Shown here one piece after another: positions 26,011 through 36,100 of a DNA stretch of 64,000 bases (the first letter of the stretch is position 1; every line of letters starts with the position of its first letter). Source of the stretch: Paenirhodobacter ferrireducens (GTDB lineage Bacteria; Pseudomonadota; Alphaproteobacteria; Rhodobacterales; Rhodobacteraceae); the NCBI RefSeq assembly GCF_004022265.1, contig NZ_SAVB01000029.1, forward strand, positions 1 through 64,000. Reading direction: 5' to 3'. Both the position numbers and the translations under genes were made by a program. Below the pieces are notes generated by a model. It saw only the letters and a program-made list of their open reading frames with translations, did no database searches and was not told the origin of the DNA.

Positions 26011-26862
26011 CTAATGCTGCGCGCGCAGCAAGATCAGCTCGAGCCGGTTGTTGCGGGCCGCCATCGGCGGCTCGGTCGCCGGCGCACGGTCGGCGAATCC
26101 GGTGACCCGCTGGATCCGCTGGCGGTCGAGGCCCTGCTCCTCAAGCAGCGCACGCATCGCCTGCGCCCGGGCAAGCGACAGCTCCCAGACCGGGTTTTCG
26201 CGCAGCATCGCCGGATAGGCGCGGACATGGCCATTGAGCGCGACCTTGTTGCTGACGAGGCCGAAGACCTTCACCAGCACCGCCGCGATCTCGCCGAGGA
26301 CGGGTTCGGGCATGGCGCTGTCGCGGGCGAAAAGCGGGGCGTCGTCGATATCGAAGAATTCGACGATCAGCCCCTCGTCCGTCACCCGCGTCACGATGTG
26401 CCGCGCGAGGGTCTGCGAGGCCATCGATTCGCCGCCAAGCCCCTGCAGTGCCGAGTCCACATCCTTCGCCATCTGCGCGAATTTCTGCTGCTCCTGCGAG
26501 GCGTCGGACACCTCCGTCCCGCTCGGCCCCGGGGCCTGCAACAGGGTGGTCGGGCGTTGCTGCGACGCCCCGGTGCCGCTTTGCGCCATCTGCCGGTCGG
26601 AGAACACCGAGTCGCCGCCGAAGGCGCCGTCGCCGCCGCCCGAGACCCGGTTGATCGGCACCGTCGGGTTGAAGTAATCCGCGAGCCCCTTGCGCTGTTT
26701 TTCCGTCGTCGCGTTCAACAGCCACATCAGCAGGAAGAAGGCCATCATCGCGGTGACGAAATCGGCATAGGCGACCTTCCAGGCCCCGCCGTGATGGCCG
26801 CCGCCGCGGACGACCTTCTTGCGCTTGATGATGACCGGAACGGCGTTGTCGCGCATGCTCAT
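26011..26862 (-). CDS. motB: Flagellar motor stator protein MotB
   Basis: This 283-residue stator component couples ion flow to rotation. A basic cytoplasmic N-terminus is followed by the single transmembrane helix KVAYADFVTAMMAFFLLMWL. The Asp of YADFVTAMMAF is the ion-carrying residue. A plug/linker region follows, and then a C-terminal OmpA-like peptidoglycan-binding domain (about residues 150-280; NGHVRAYPAMLRENPVWELS and TGFADRAPA). motA is not in this window. It is expressed from a promoter near a perfect CtrA box. Confidence 0.95.
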   Translation of the reverse strand: MSMRDNAVPVIIKRKKVVRGGGHHGGAWKVAYADFVTAMMAFFLLMWLLNATTEKQRKGLADYFNPTVPINRVSGGGDGAFGGDSVFSDRQMAQSGTGASQQRPTTLLQAPGPSGTEVSDASQEQQKFAQMAKDVDSALQGLGGESMASQTLARHIVTRVTDEGLIVEFFDIDDAPLFARDSAMPEPVLGEIAAVLVKVFGLVSNKVALNGHVRAYPAMLRENPVWELSLARAQAMRALLEEQGLDRQRIQRVTGFADRAPATEPPMAARNNRLELILLRAQH

Positions 26863-26906
26863 CAGGTCACCTCGTCTGCTCTTCCGGCAGACCTAGCAGC
26901 GCGGCA

Positions 26907-26922
26907 TTAATGTGCCCTTAAC
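26907..26922 (+). promoter_or_regulatory. Perfect CtrA box between motB and pqiA
   Basis: TTAA-TGTGCCC-TTAAC matches the TTAA-N7-TTAAC consensus exactly. It lies 45 bases before the motB start (minus strand) and 65 bases before the pqiA start (plus strand). It most likely controls motB. An effect on the divergent pqi operon is possible. Confidence 0.7.
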
Positions 26923-26986
26923 GGGAAAAATCCGCGCCGCGGCGCACGCGACTTGCGGTGCCGCGGGGGGAGGCTATGTTCGGGGC

Positions 26987-27607
26987 ATGTCCGTGCCGCT
27001 TCCGCCCATAGACGAGCTGATCGCCTGCCCCCGCTGCGATACGCTGCACCAGTGCCGGGTGTTGGCCGAGACCGAGCGCGCCGCCTGTGCGCGCTGCGGC
27101 ACGCTGCTGATCACGCCGCGGACCCGCTCTTTCCTGCATGTGGTGGCGCTGTCCTTCACCGCGATGATCCTGATGGTGGCGGCAGTGTTCTTCCCGTTCC
27201 TCGGCATCTCCTCGCACGGGCTGTCGCATGAAAGCTCGGTCTTCGAGGCGGCGATGGCCTTCTCGGACGGCTGGCTGGCACCGCTGTCGCTCGCCGTGCT
27301 GCTCGCCATCGTGCTGCTGCCCGTCGCGCGATTCATCGCGCTGATCTACACGCTCTGGCCGCTGGCGAACGGCCGACCGGCCCTGCGCCACGCCGCCTTC
27401 GCCTTCCGCTTCGCCGAGGAGTTGCAGCCCTGGTCGATGGCCGAGATCTTCGTCATCGGCACCGGAGTTGCGCTGGTGAAGGTGGCAGGGCTTGCGGAAA
27501 TCTCCTTCGGGCCGGCGTTCTGGGCCTTTTGCGCGCTGATCGTGGTCACCGTGCTGAAAACGGCATTCATGAGCAAGTGGACGATCTGGGAGGCGATCGG
27601 CCGATGA
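26987..27607 (+). CDS. pqiA: Paraquat-inducible protein A (first copy)
   Basis: This 206-residue inner-membrane protein has an N-terminal zinc-ribbon-like motif (CPRCDTLHQC, then CARCGTLL), followed by about four transmembrane helices (ILMVAAVFFPFLGISSHGLS; LAVLLAIVLLPVARFIALIY). It matches the PqiA/YebS family, which works with MCE proteins in lipid or envelope transport. The frame is open further upstream; the ATG at 26987 is the best start although its ribosome-binding site is distant. Its stop overlaps the next start (ATGA). A four-gene operon follows. Confidence 0.88.
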   Translation: MSVPLPPIDELIACPRCDTLHQCRVLAETERAACARCGTLLITPRTRSFLHVVALSFTAMILMVAAVFFPFLGISSHGLSHESSVFEAAMAFSDGWLAPLSLAVLLAIVLLPVARFIALIYTLWPLANGRPALRHAAFAFRFAEELQPWSMAEIFVIGTGVALVKVAGLAEISFGPAFWAFCALIVVTVLKTAFMSKWTIWEAIGR

Positions 27608-28227
27608 CCGACGCCGCCCCGTTCCTCACCGCGACCGATGCCGGGCTGACCGGCTGCACCAGCTGCGGCCGGGTCTGGCCGGCGGGCACGGCGCGCTGCG
27701 GGCGCTGCGGTGCGCATCTGCACCCGGTCGGCACCGCCAGCCTGCAGCCGGTCTGGGCCTGGTGGGCGGCGGGGCTGATCTTCTACATCCCCGCCAATCT
27801 CTTCCCGATGCTGCTCACCGCGACGCTGACCGGGCATCAGCAGAACACCATCCTCGGCGGTGCGGTCGAACTGGCGCAGCATGGCAGCTGGGGCGTCGCC
27901 GGGATCATCTTCCTCGCCTCGATCCTGATCCCGATCTCGAAATTCATCGCCATTGCCTATCTCGCCATCGCCGTCGGCACCGAACGGCGCGCCGGCGGTC
28001 ACCGTCACCTGCTGCTTTACGAGGTGGTGGAGTTCATCGGCCGCTGGTCGATGATCGACGTCTTCGTGGTGGCGGTGCTCTCGGCGCTGGTGCAGCTCGG
28101 CTTCGTCGCCTCGATCCATCCCGGACCGGCCGCCGCGGCCTTCGCGCTTTCGGTTGCCTTCACCATGCTCTCGGCGCAAAGCTTCGACCCCCGGCTGATC
28201 TGGCGCGGCCCCACGGAGAACGAGTGA
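27604..28227 (+). CDS. pqiA: Paraquat-inducible protein A (second copy)
   Basis: This 207-residue protein has the same layout as its upstream neighbour: a zinc-ribbon (CTSCGRVWPAG, then CGRCGAHL) followed by four hydrophobic helices (AAGLIFYIPANLFPMLLTAT; GVAGIIFLASILIPISKFIA). The two genes correspond to the two halves of a longer E. coli PqiA, here encoded separately and coupled by an ATGA overlap. The protein lies in the inner membrane and pairs with PqiB. Confidence 0.88.
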   Translation: MTDAAPFLTATDAGLTGCTSCGRVWPAGTARCGRCGAHLHPVGTASLQPVWAWWAAGLIFYIPANLFPMLLTATLTGHQQNTILGGAVELAQHGSWGVAGIIFLASILIPISKFIAIAYLAIAVGTERRAGGHRHLLLYEVVEFIGRWSMIDVFVVAVLSALVQLGFVASIHPGPAAAAFALSVAFTMLSAQSFDPRLIWRGPTENE

Positions 28228-28230
28228 CCC

Positions 28231-30252
28231 ATGACGACTGACCCGCAGCCCGCCGCGCTGAAGACGGAGACCGCCCCGAACCCGATCTGGACGCGGGTCT
28301 CGGTGGTCTGGCTGGTGCCGCTGCTGGCGCTGGCCATCACCCTCGGCATCGCCTGGAAGACCTATGCCGACCGCGGCATGCTGATCGAGATCGACTTTGC
28401 CGATGCGACCGGCATCGTGCCCGGCGAGACCCCGCTGAAGTTCCGCGAGGTCGATGTCGGCAAGGTCGAGAGCGTGGGCTTCAGCCCCGACCTCACCTCG
28501 GTGCGCGTCGGCGTGCGGGTGAACAAGGATGTCGCGCAATATATCGACGACGAGTCGCGCTTCTGGGTGGTGCGGCCCGAGGTCACCACGCAGGGGATCT
28601 CCCGGCTCGACACGGTGCTGTCGGGCGCCTTCATCGAAGGCTGGTGGGATGCGACGCCAAAGGGGCACAAGACCGTGTTCGCCGGGCTCGACCGTCCGCC
28701 GGTCGCCCCCGACCCGACGAAGGGCACGGTGGTCGAGCTGCGCGCCGACGATGCGGGCGGCATCGCCGAGGGCGCGCCGGTGCTGTTTCGCGGCGTCACC
28801 GTCGGCCGGATCCAGAACCTGCGGCTGAACGAGGGCGACTCGGGCGTCACCGTCGACGCCTATATCGAGGCGCCGCATGACAAGCGGCTGAGCACCACCA
28901 CCCGGTTCTGGGATACGTCGGGGATCTCGGTCTCGCTCGGCGCCTCCGGCGTCAGTCTGGACATGCGTTCGCTCGCCACGCTGGTGCAGGGCGGGGTCGA
29001 GTTCGACACTCTCTCGACCGGCGGCGGCATCGTCGAGAACGGCCATGCCTTCCGCCTCTATCCGAGCGCCGAGGAGGCGAAGGCCTCGATCTTCGGCGCC
29101 GAACTCGTCGATCCGCCGCATTACGCGCTGCTCTTCGACGACGCGATCAGCGGGCTTTCGCGCGGCTCGAAGGTGCAGTTCCGCGGCGTCGAGGCGGGCG
29201 AGGTCACCGATGTCTCGGTCAAGGTGCAGACCGATTCCACCGGCACCCGCTATGCCCAGCAACAGGTGGTGATCGCGCTCTCGCCCGAACGGCTCGGCCT
29301 GGCGCGCGACACCGATACCCAGATCGTCACCGAGTTCCTCGAGACCGAGGTCGAGGCGGGGTTGCGCGCCCGCATCGCCGGCACCGGGCTTCTGGGCACG
29401 ACGCTGGTGATCGAGCTTGTCGATATTCCCGACCTGCCGGTGGCGAAGATGGGGCTCGATGCGAAACCCTTCCCGACGATCCCGACCGCCCCCGCAGCGC
29501 AAAACGATCTGGCCGCTTCGGCCAAGGATGTCTTCGGCCGGATCAACAAGCTGCCGATCGAGGAGCTGATGGCCTCGGCGATCCGCACGCTCGATTCGGT
29601 CTCGGCGATTGCCGAAAGCCAGGACACGCGGGCGGTGCCGGGCAATCTGTCGGGCCTCTTGTCGGAAATGCAGACGCTCGTTGGCGATCTGAACAAGCAG
29701 GACGCGGCGAACAAGACGATCACCGCGATCGACGGCGTGTCCGAGGCCGCCTCGAGCTTCCTGACCGAGATCGACGGGCTGCATGAGACGCTCGATTCCG
29801 CCGACAAGGCGGCGCAGGCGGTGGCGGCGATGCCGCTCGAGGATATCGGCAAGAACGTCGACGGGCTGATCGCCGATCTCCGCGGCATGCTCGGCACCAA
29901 GGATGCCGAGCGGCTGCCGAAGGCTCTGTCCGATACGCTCGAACAGACCGCGGCCCTGCTCGAGGAGCTGCGCGCGGGCGGGGCGGCCGAGAAGCTGAAC
30001 GGCACGCTGGTCGCGACGCAGGATGCCGCCACGGCGATTTCCGACGCCTCGGGCCGGCTGCCCGAGCTGACGGCCAAGCTTGATGCGCTCGTCACCCAGG
30101 CCCAGGGGTTGGTGGCCGCCTATGGCGACCGCTCGACCTTCAATTCCGAGATGGTCAGCACGCTGAGCGAGCTGCGCCGCGCCACCGCGGCCTTCGGCTC
30201 GCTCGCGCGCATGATCGAACGCAACCCGCGCGCCTTCATCCTTGGCCGCTGA
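28231..30252 (+). CDS. pqiB: MCE (MlaD-domain) intermembrane transport protein PqiB
   Basis: This 673-residue protein has an N-terminal transmembrane helix (VVWLVPLLALAITLGIAWKT) followed by three MlaD/MCE repeats near residues 45-135, 160-260 and 285-395 (GIVPGETPLKFREVDVGKVE; EGAPVLFRGVTVGRI; GSKVQFRGVEAGEVTDVSV). A long helical C-terminal region ends at an arginine. In E. coli PqiB forms a periplasm-spanning tube with PqiC at the outer membrane. It lies between the pqiA pair and pqiC. Confidence 0.92.
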   Translation: MTTDPQPAALKTETAPNPIWTRVSVVWLVPLLALAITLGIAWKTYADRGMLIEIDFADATGIVPGETPLKFREVDVGKVESVGFSPDLTSVRVGVRVNKDVAQYIDDESRFWVVRPEVTTQGISRLDTVLSGAFIEGWWDATPKGHKTVFAGLDRPPVAPDPTKGTVVELRADDAGGIAEGAPVLFRGVTVGRIQNLRLNEGDSGVTVDAYIEAPHDKRLSTTTRFWDTSGISVSLGASGVSLDMRSLATLVQGGVEFDTLSTGGGIVENGHAFRLYPSAEEAKASIFGAELVDPPHYALLFDDAISGLSRGSKVQFRGVEAGEVTDVSVKVQTDSTGTRYAQQQVVIALSPERLGLARDTDTQIVTEFLETEVEAGLRARIAGTGLLGTTLVIELVDIPDLPVAKMGLDAKPFPTIPTAPAAQNDLAASAKDVFGRINKLPIEELMASAIRTLDSVSAIAESQDTRAVPGNLSGLLSEMQTLVGDLNKQDAANKTITAIDGVSEAASSFLTEIDGLHETLDSADKAAQAVAAMPLEDIGKNVDGLIADLRGMLGTKDAERLPKALSDTLEQTAALLEELRAGGAAEKLNGTLVATQDAATAISDASGRLPELTAKLDALVTQAQGLVAAYGDRSTFNSEMVSTLSELRRATAAFGSLARMIERNPRAFILGR

Positions 30253-30264
30253 CCGGAGAGTGCC

Positions 30265-30822
30265 ATGACCCGTCTCCTCCTTCTTGCCACCGTCGCGGCG
30301 CTGGCCGCCTGTTCGAACCCGGAAAAGACGGCGCGCTACACCATCGACCCGCCGGCGGCGACGAAGCGTCTGCCCGACCGGCTCGGCATGGCCGAGCTGC
30401 GCGAGGTGTCCTTGCCGCAATATGCCTCGGGGCAGGAGATTTCCTGGCAGGGGGCGGATGGTGCGCTGCACTCGACGCCGAAGACGATCTGGGCCGACGA
30501 TCCGTCGCGCGCGGTGACGCTGGCGCTGGCGCGGCAGATCTCGGCGCTCTCCGGAGCGCGGGTGATCGCCGAGCCCTGGCCGCTTGCCGACGGGCCGCAA
30601 CGCCGCATCGAGGTGCGGGTCGAGCAGTTCATGGCGCAGGCGGACGGGGCGGTGCGGCTGTCGGGCAGCTATTACGTCACCCCCGCGATGGCCGAGGGCC
30701 GCGACATCGTGCGCCGCTTCGACCTGAGCGTGCCGCTCGCGGGCGAAGGCCCCGCCGCGATCGCCGCGGCGCAGTCGCAGGCGGTAGCACAGCTGGCCGA
30801 ACAGATCGCCCGGCTCGATTAG
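30265..30822 (+). CDS. pqiC: PqiC-family outer-membrane lipoprotein
   Basis: This 185-residue lipoprotein has the signal MTRLLLLATVAALAACSNPE, with a clear lipobox (LAAC). The rest matches the ABC-type transport auxiliary lipoprotein family (DUF330), with DDPSRAVTLALARQISALSG and PQRRIEVRVEQFMAQADG. It probably anchors the PqiB tube at the outer membrane. It is the last gene of the operon. Confidence 0.88.
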   Translation: MTRLLLLATVAALAACSNPEKTARYTIDPPAATKRLPDRLGMAELREVSLPQYASGQEISWQGADGALHSTPKTIWADDPSRAVTLALARQISALSGARVIAEPWPLADGPQRRIEVRVEQFMAQADGAVRLSGSYYVTPAMAEGRDIVRRFDLSVPLAGEGPAAIAAAQSQAVAQLAEQIARLD

Positions 30823-31093
30823 GGAAAACGTCGGGCCGTTTCCACCCTGGTCCGCGGTCACCGTTTCGGGCATCGGCCGGTTGAGTTCGGCCGCACGCGC
30901 GCGTTCGCCGTGACCCGACGCCTCGACAGGGCAGACAGGAAGACGACCCGGGAGGCCCTGCAGCAGATGCGTGAGGTCGTGCCCTGCCAGATCCATGCGG
31001 TTCTCACCGGTAACCGCATCCGGTGCGCAGGGCAGCCTCGGAACCGGATCGCGTCACCCTGAATCAGATCCAGCAGATGGCGGGACCAGACAT

Positions 31094-33136
31094 CTAGAAG
31101 GTCAGCCGCACCTGGGCGCTGGCCGAGCGCCCCTCGGCATCCAGCACCGTCAAGGTCACGAACCCGGCCGCGGGCAGGGGAAGCAGGCTTTCCCGCGCCC
31201 GCGTCCCCACCATCACCGGTGCGCCATTGGCAAGCCAGGTGAAGGGCGGCACGCCGCCACGCAGCTTCACCGTCAATCCGCCCTCGGGCACCTCGACCTG
31301 CGCGCCATCGGGCGGGAAGGTCAGCTCTGGGCCACCGGCCGGCGCTTCGGCGAAGGCCGCATCGCGCGGGCGAAAGCGCTGCAGCGGCTGCGGCAGCCGC
31401 GCATTCGGCAAGATCAGCGTCGCAGGCGGGGGCGGTGGCAGCGGCGCGCGCTCGGCCCCGATCCGGTCGAAAAGTTCGAACAGCACCGGCGCCGCGATCT
31501 CGCCGCCGAAGGCGCCAGGCACCGGCGTGCCATCGGCGCGACCGAGCCAGACCCCCGCGACATGACGCCCGTCGAACCCCACCGCCAAAGCGTCGCGGTG
31601 GCCATAGGAGGTGCCGGTCTTGTAGGCGATGCGGTTCGGCGTGCCGCCCGGCGGCGGTGCGATCCGCGACAGGATGTCGGCCACCTGCCAGGCGGCGACG
31701 GCGCCGAAGAGCTGCCCCTCGCGCGGATGGGCCCCGCCCGCGAGCGGCGACAGCGTGACCGGCCGCCCCATCCGGGCAAGCGCCGCATAGGCCTGCACCA
31801 GATCCTCGAGGCTGATGCCGAGCCCGCCAAGCGACACGGCAAGCCCCGGCGCCCCCGATCCCGGCAACTCGACCCGCGCCCCGGCGCGGCGCAGCGTGGC
31901 CAGCAGCCGCTCGGGGCCGAGTGCCTCGGTCAGGTGCACCACGGGGATATTGAGCGACAGGGTCAGCGCCTGCCGCACGCTCACCGTGCCGCGAAAGGCG
32001 TGGTCGAAGTTCTGCGGATGCCAGCTGCCGAAGGCGACGGGGCGGTCCTCGATCAGCGTCTCGGGATGGGCAAGCCCGTCGTCGAAGGCGAGCGCATAGA
32101 CGAAGGGCTTCAGCGTCGAGCCGGGCGAGCGCGGCGCCTGCGTCAGATCGACGAAGCCCGCCCGCGCCGTGTCGGTCCAGTCGGCACCGCCGACCTCGGC
32201 CAGAATCTCGCCGCTGCGGTGATCGGCCAGCACCATCGCCGCCGAGACCTGCCCCGCCATGCCCGCGACCGCGCGCCGGGCAAGCCGCTCGGCCGCGCGC
32301 TGCAACCCGGCGTCGATCGTCGTCTCGATCCGTGCGCCGGGGGCCGCCGCGGCGGCAAGCCGCGCCGTCAGGTGGGGCGCAAGCGCGGGAAAGTCGCGCC
32401 GGCGCGCGGGCACCGGCTCGCGCATCGCGGCGCGGGCGCTGTCTTCGCTCAGCGCGCCGGCGGCGGCAAGGCGGGTCAGCACCCGGTCACGCGCCGCCTG
32501 CGCGGCCTTGGGCGCGCGGTCGGGGCGGCGCGCCTCGGGCGATTGCGGCAGGGCGATCAGCAGCGCCGCCTCGGCCGGCGTCAGCCGCCGCGGCTCCTTG
32601 CCGAACCAGGCAAGACTTGCCGCCCGCACCCCTTCGAGGTTGCCGCCATAGGGCGCGAGCCGCAGATAGAGGTCAAGGATCTGCGCCTTGCTCAGCCGGC
32701 GCTCGAGCGCAAGCGCCACCCGTGCCTGACGGATCTTGCCCGCCACCGTGCCGGTCGGCCCTTCCTCCAGAAGCCGGGCCACCTGCATCGTCAGTGTCGA
32801 GGCGCCCGAGACGACATGGCCCGCCGCCAGTGCCTGCGCACCGGCGCGCAGAACGGCGACCGGGTCGATGCCGGCGTGGTCGTAGAACCGGCCGTCCTCA
32901 TAGGCCACCAGATCGGCGAGAAAGCCCTCGTCGACCGGCCCGGGCGCCAGCCGCCAGCGGCCATCGGCGACCGGAAAGGCGCGCAAGAGCGTGCCGTCGC
33001 GGGCCAGAACCTCGGTCCCGGTGGCGACGGTGAGCGGCGGCAGCGTGGTCGCCGCCACCCATCCGTCGAGCGCATCGCGCCCCCCCGCCGCCAGCGCGAG
33101 GCCGAACGCGAGCGCCGCAAGCGCGCCCGCCCTCAC
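31094..33136 (-). CDS. pbpC: Penicillin-binding protein 1C
   Basis: This 680-residue bifunctional class A PBP has a short hydrophobic N-terminus and a GT51 domain (about 50-220; VAYEDGRFYDHAGIDPVAVL, SGASTLTMQVARLLEEG). The transpeptidase domain follows with the SxxK at Ser340 (SPGSTLKPF), SLN and AYKTGTSYGHRD. A C-terminal BiPBP_C domain (about 590-680) ends it. The start is a GTG overlapping the stop of the upstream alpha-2-macroglobulin gene (GTGA). That pairing is conserved in proteobacteria (the yfhM-pbpC arrangement). It acts at the periplasmic face of the inner membrane. Confidence 0.95.
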   Translation of the reverse strand: MRAGALAALAFGLALAAGGRDALDGWVAATTLPPLTVATGTEVLARDGTLLRAFPVADGRWRLAPGPVDEGFLADLVAYEDGRFYDHAGIDPVAVLRAGAQALAAGHVVSGASTLTMQVARLLEEGPTGTVAGKIRQARVALALERRLSKAQILDLYLRLAPYGGNLEGVRAASLAWFGKEPRRLTPAEAALLIALPQSPEARRPDRAPKAAQAARDRVLTRLAAAGALSEDSARAAMREPVPARRRDFPALAPHLTARLAAAAAPGARIETTIDAGLQRAAERLARRAVAGMAGQVSAAMVLADHRSGEILAEVGGADWTDTARAGFVDLTQAPRSPGSTLKPFVYALAFDDGLAHPETLIEDRPVAFGSWHPQNFDHAFRGTVSVRQALTLSLNIPVVHLTEALGPERLLATLRRAGARVELPGSGAPGLAVSLGGLGISLEDLVQAYAALARMGRPVTLSPLAGGAHPREGQLFGAVAAWQVADILSRIAPPPGGTPNRIAYKTGTSYGHRDALAVGFDGRHVAGVWLGRADGTPVPGAFGGEIAAPVLFELFDRIGAERAPLPPPPPATLILPNARLPQPLQRFRPRDAAFAEAPAGGPELTFPPDGAQVEVPEGGLTVKLRGGVPPFTWLANGAPVMVGTRARESLLPLPAAGFVTLTVLDAEGRSASAQVRLTF

Positions 33137-36100
33137 TCGATCACCACCTCGCCCGCGTCGCTTTGCGCCCGCATCTCGGGGCGATACATGTCGGCGACCG
33201 AGGCCGCCGGCAGGTGGAAGCGACCCGGGCTGACGGCGCGCACGATATAGGCCAGCCGGAACGGCCGGTCGCCATGCGCGTCGATCGCGGCCAGGAAGCG
33301 GTCCTGCCGGAACTCGGTCATCCGGGTGTCCTCGGCGACGTCGAGCCAGTCGAGCGCGGCGATGTCGCCGCCGCGGATCAGGTTCGGGTTGTCGATCTCG
33401 AAGCCCGCGGGCAACGGGTCGTCGACCATCAGCCGCGCGTCCTGCTGGCCGAGCGGGGCGATCTCCAGCACCGCGACAAGGCGGGTGCCCTGTTTCACCG
33501 TGGCGGGATCGGCCGGATCGCCCTCGAGCGTGTACCAGCTGCGCGAGATCGACCAGCCCTTGCCGCCAGCGGGTTCAGGCACCTCGGGCACGCCGAAGGT
33601 GGTCAGCGTCAGGGTCTGCGCTTTGTCGCCCGGGTTCGCGATGGCCACCGCGCGGCCGGCGGTCTCGGCGTCGATCACCTCGACGAGCGGGCCTTTGACG
33701 GGCGCGCCGTCAACCGTCAGCCCGCCGGCATCGGGCCGGTCGATGAGCGCACTCGCCGCCATCAGCGTCCAGGCCGCCTCCTGCGTCGAGAGCGGCACCG
33801 CGGCCAGCCGCGAGGCCAGTGCCTTGCCGGTGCTTTCGAGATTGACGGCGTTCGAGCCCGCCTGGGCTGCCAGCGCCAGCACCGCCGCGGTGTCGCGCAG
33901 CCCGGTGCCGTAATCGTCGCGCCAGCCGGTCTCGGCGCCCTTCGCGCTCAGCATCCGCCCGGCGCGCGCGAACATCGCATCGGCCCGGCCCTGATCGCCA
34001 TAGGAGGCGAGCGCCGCGCCGAGCTGCGCCGCGGCAAGGGGCGTCGCGAAATCGTCGCCCTTGACGTCAGCGTAATAGCGCAGATCACCCACGGCCGCCG
34101 CCCCCTCGCGCGCCAGAACCATCAGCGCATAGGCCAGAACCTGCCCGCCGCCGTTCGACCCGCTGTCGAAATCGGCGGCGTAGTTCACCTGATTGCGCAG
34201 GTTGTCGAGCGCATTGCGGAAGGCGGTGTCGGGCACCGCATGGCCCGCCGCCTTCGCCCGGCTGAGGAAGTCGGTCACATAGGCATCCAGCCAGCCGTCA
34301 CCGGATTCGGGCGACCACAGCCCGAAGGCGCCCGAGGCGTCCTGATTGGTCAGCACCTTGCGGATCGCGGTGTCGATCCTGTCGCCGAGATCGGCGGGCG
34401 TCACCAGCCGCATCTTCTCGGCCACCGTGCTCAGATACAGAAGCGGCATCGCCTTTGAGGTGATCTGCTCGGTGCAGCCATAGGGATAGGCGTCAAGTGC
34501 GGCGAGCAGCGCCGGCGTGTTGAAGCGCGCAATCGGCCCTGCCGCGAGCGTTGCCCGCGCCGTGCCCGGCACCATGCCGGCAAAGACATTCGCGTCGAAG
34601 GTGAAGGTCTTGCCCGCCGCCAGCTCGAAGCGCGATTCATGCGCCACCTGCGGGTCGTTGCGCTCGACCGGCACGGTCACGACCTTTTCGAGGAGCTTGC
34701 CGTCGGGCGTGGTCAGCGCGATGCGGATCTGCTGCACGCCCTCGGCCGCGGGGGCGGTGAGCGGGATCTCGACCTCGGCCTTGCCGAGATCGCCGAGATC
34801 GACGCCCGAGGGCCGCTCGCCCAGCGTCACGCCGGCGGCGCTGACATCAAGCCCCATCCGCCCCGAGGGGCCGGTGGCATGCACGATCTCGAGGAGCAGC
34901 CGCGAGTGGTCGCCGGGCGCCAGGAAGCGCGGCAGCGAGGCGGTCACCACCACCGGGTCGCGCACCAGCACATCGGCCGAGGCCTGCCCGACGCCGGTCT
35001 TCGACCAGGCGATGGCGCTCAGCCGCACCGTGCCGTTGAAGGCGGGCATGTCGAAGCTGGTGCGGATCATGCCGTCCTCGCCCACCGTCAGCGGGCCGGA
35101 GAAATAGGCCACCAGTTCCTCGGTCGGAGGCGGGGCCTGCAGCGACATCTCGCGCCCCGCGTCGCCGCCCGAGCGCAGCACGCCCTCGGTCCCGGCGCGG
35201 CCGTCGATCAGCCGGCCATAGACGTCGCGCAGACCGACGCCCAGACGGCGCTGGCCGAAGTAATGCGCCTGCGGATCGGGGGCCTTGAAGCCGGTGAGGT
35301 TCAGGATGCCAAGGTCCACAGCGGCGATGGTCGCGTGCACCGTCTCGCCGGGCTGCGCGCCCTCGACCTTCAGCGCGACGGGAAGCGGCGCGCGCGGGTC
35401 CGAGGCCGCGGGCACGTCGAAACTTGCCTTCAGCGCGCGCGGGCCGGGATCGACCTGCGCATAGCTCAGCCCCATCGCCCGCATCGGCGCGCGCGCAGGC
35501 GCGTCCTCGGCGAGCGGCCGGATCACCGAGGCGGTGACATAGGCGCCCGCCCCCCAGTCGTCGGTCACCGGCAGCTCGATCCGGTTCTCGCCAGCCTTCA
35601 CCGGCACCGATTTCAGCGCGATGAGCCGGTTCGACAGCACCGAGACCAGCGCCACCCCCGGCGCCGGCGCCACGAGGCGCAGCCGCGCCGTGTCGCCCGT
35701 CGCATAGGCCGGCTTGTCGAGCGCAAGCTCGAGCCGGTCGGGGCTCGCCATCACGTCGGCGGGCGCATACCAGCCGGCATCGAAGCGCATCGAGGCCGAG
35801 GTGTAGCTGTCGCCATGACCGGCCTCGACCACCAGCTCGTATTCGCCCCAGTCGGTCTTCGCGGCGATCTCGGCGGGCGTGGTGCCGGGGCTCGCGTCGC
35901 CCTCGGCCACGCGGGTGCGGTGGGTGATCGGCTCCCAGTTCCATTGCCCGTCCATCGCATACCACTGATAGCGGGTCTCGACGCGGTTCAGCGTCCAGTG
36001 CAGCGGCAGCGCGACGGGTTTCGCATCGGGGCCAAGCGCGATCAGGCGGAAGCGCGCCTCAGCCCCTTCGGCCACCGCGCCGTCAAAGCCCGGGCGGATG

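Noticed and set aside
27346-30996. 1216-codon open frame on the minus strand
   Set aside because: It is a shadow of the pqiA-pqiA-pqiB-pqiC operon, low-complexity and basic, with no recognisable domain.
30823-31093. Possible gene between pqiC and pbpC
   Set aside because: The 271 bases hold only short frames without start signals or domains. I see nothing specific there.
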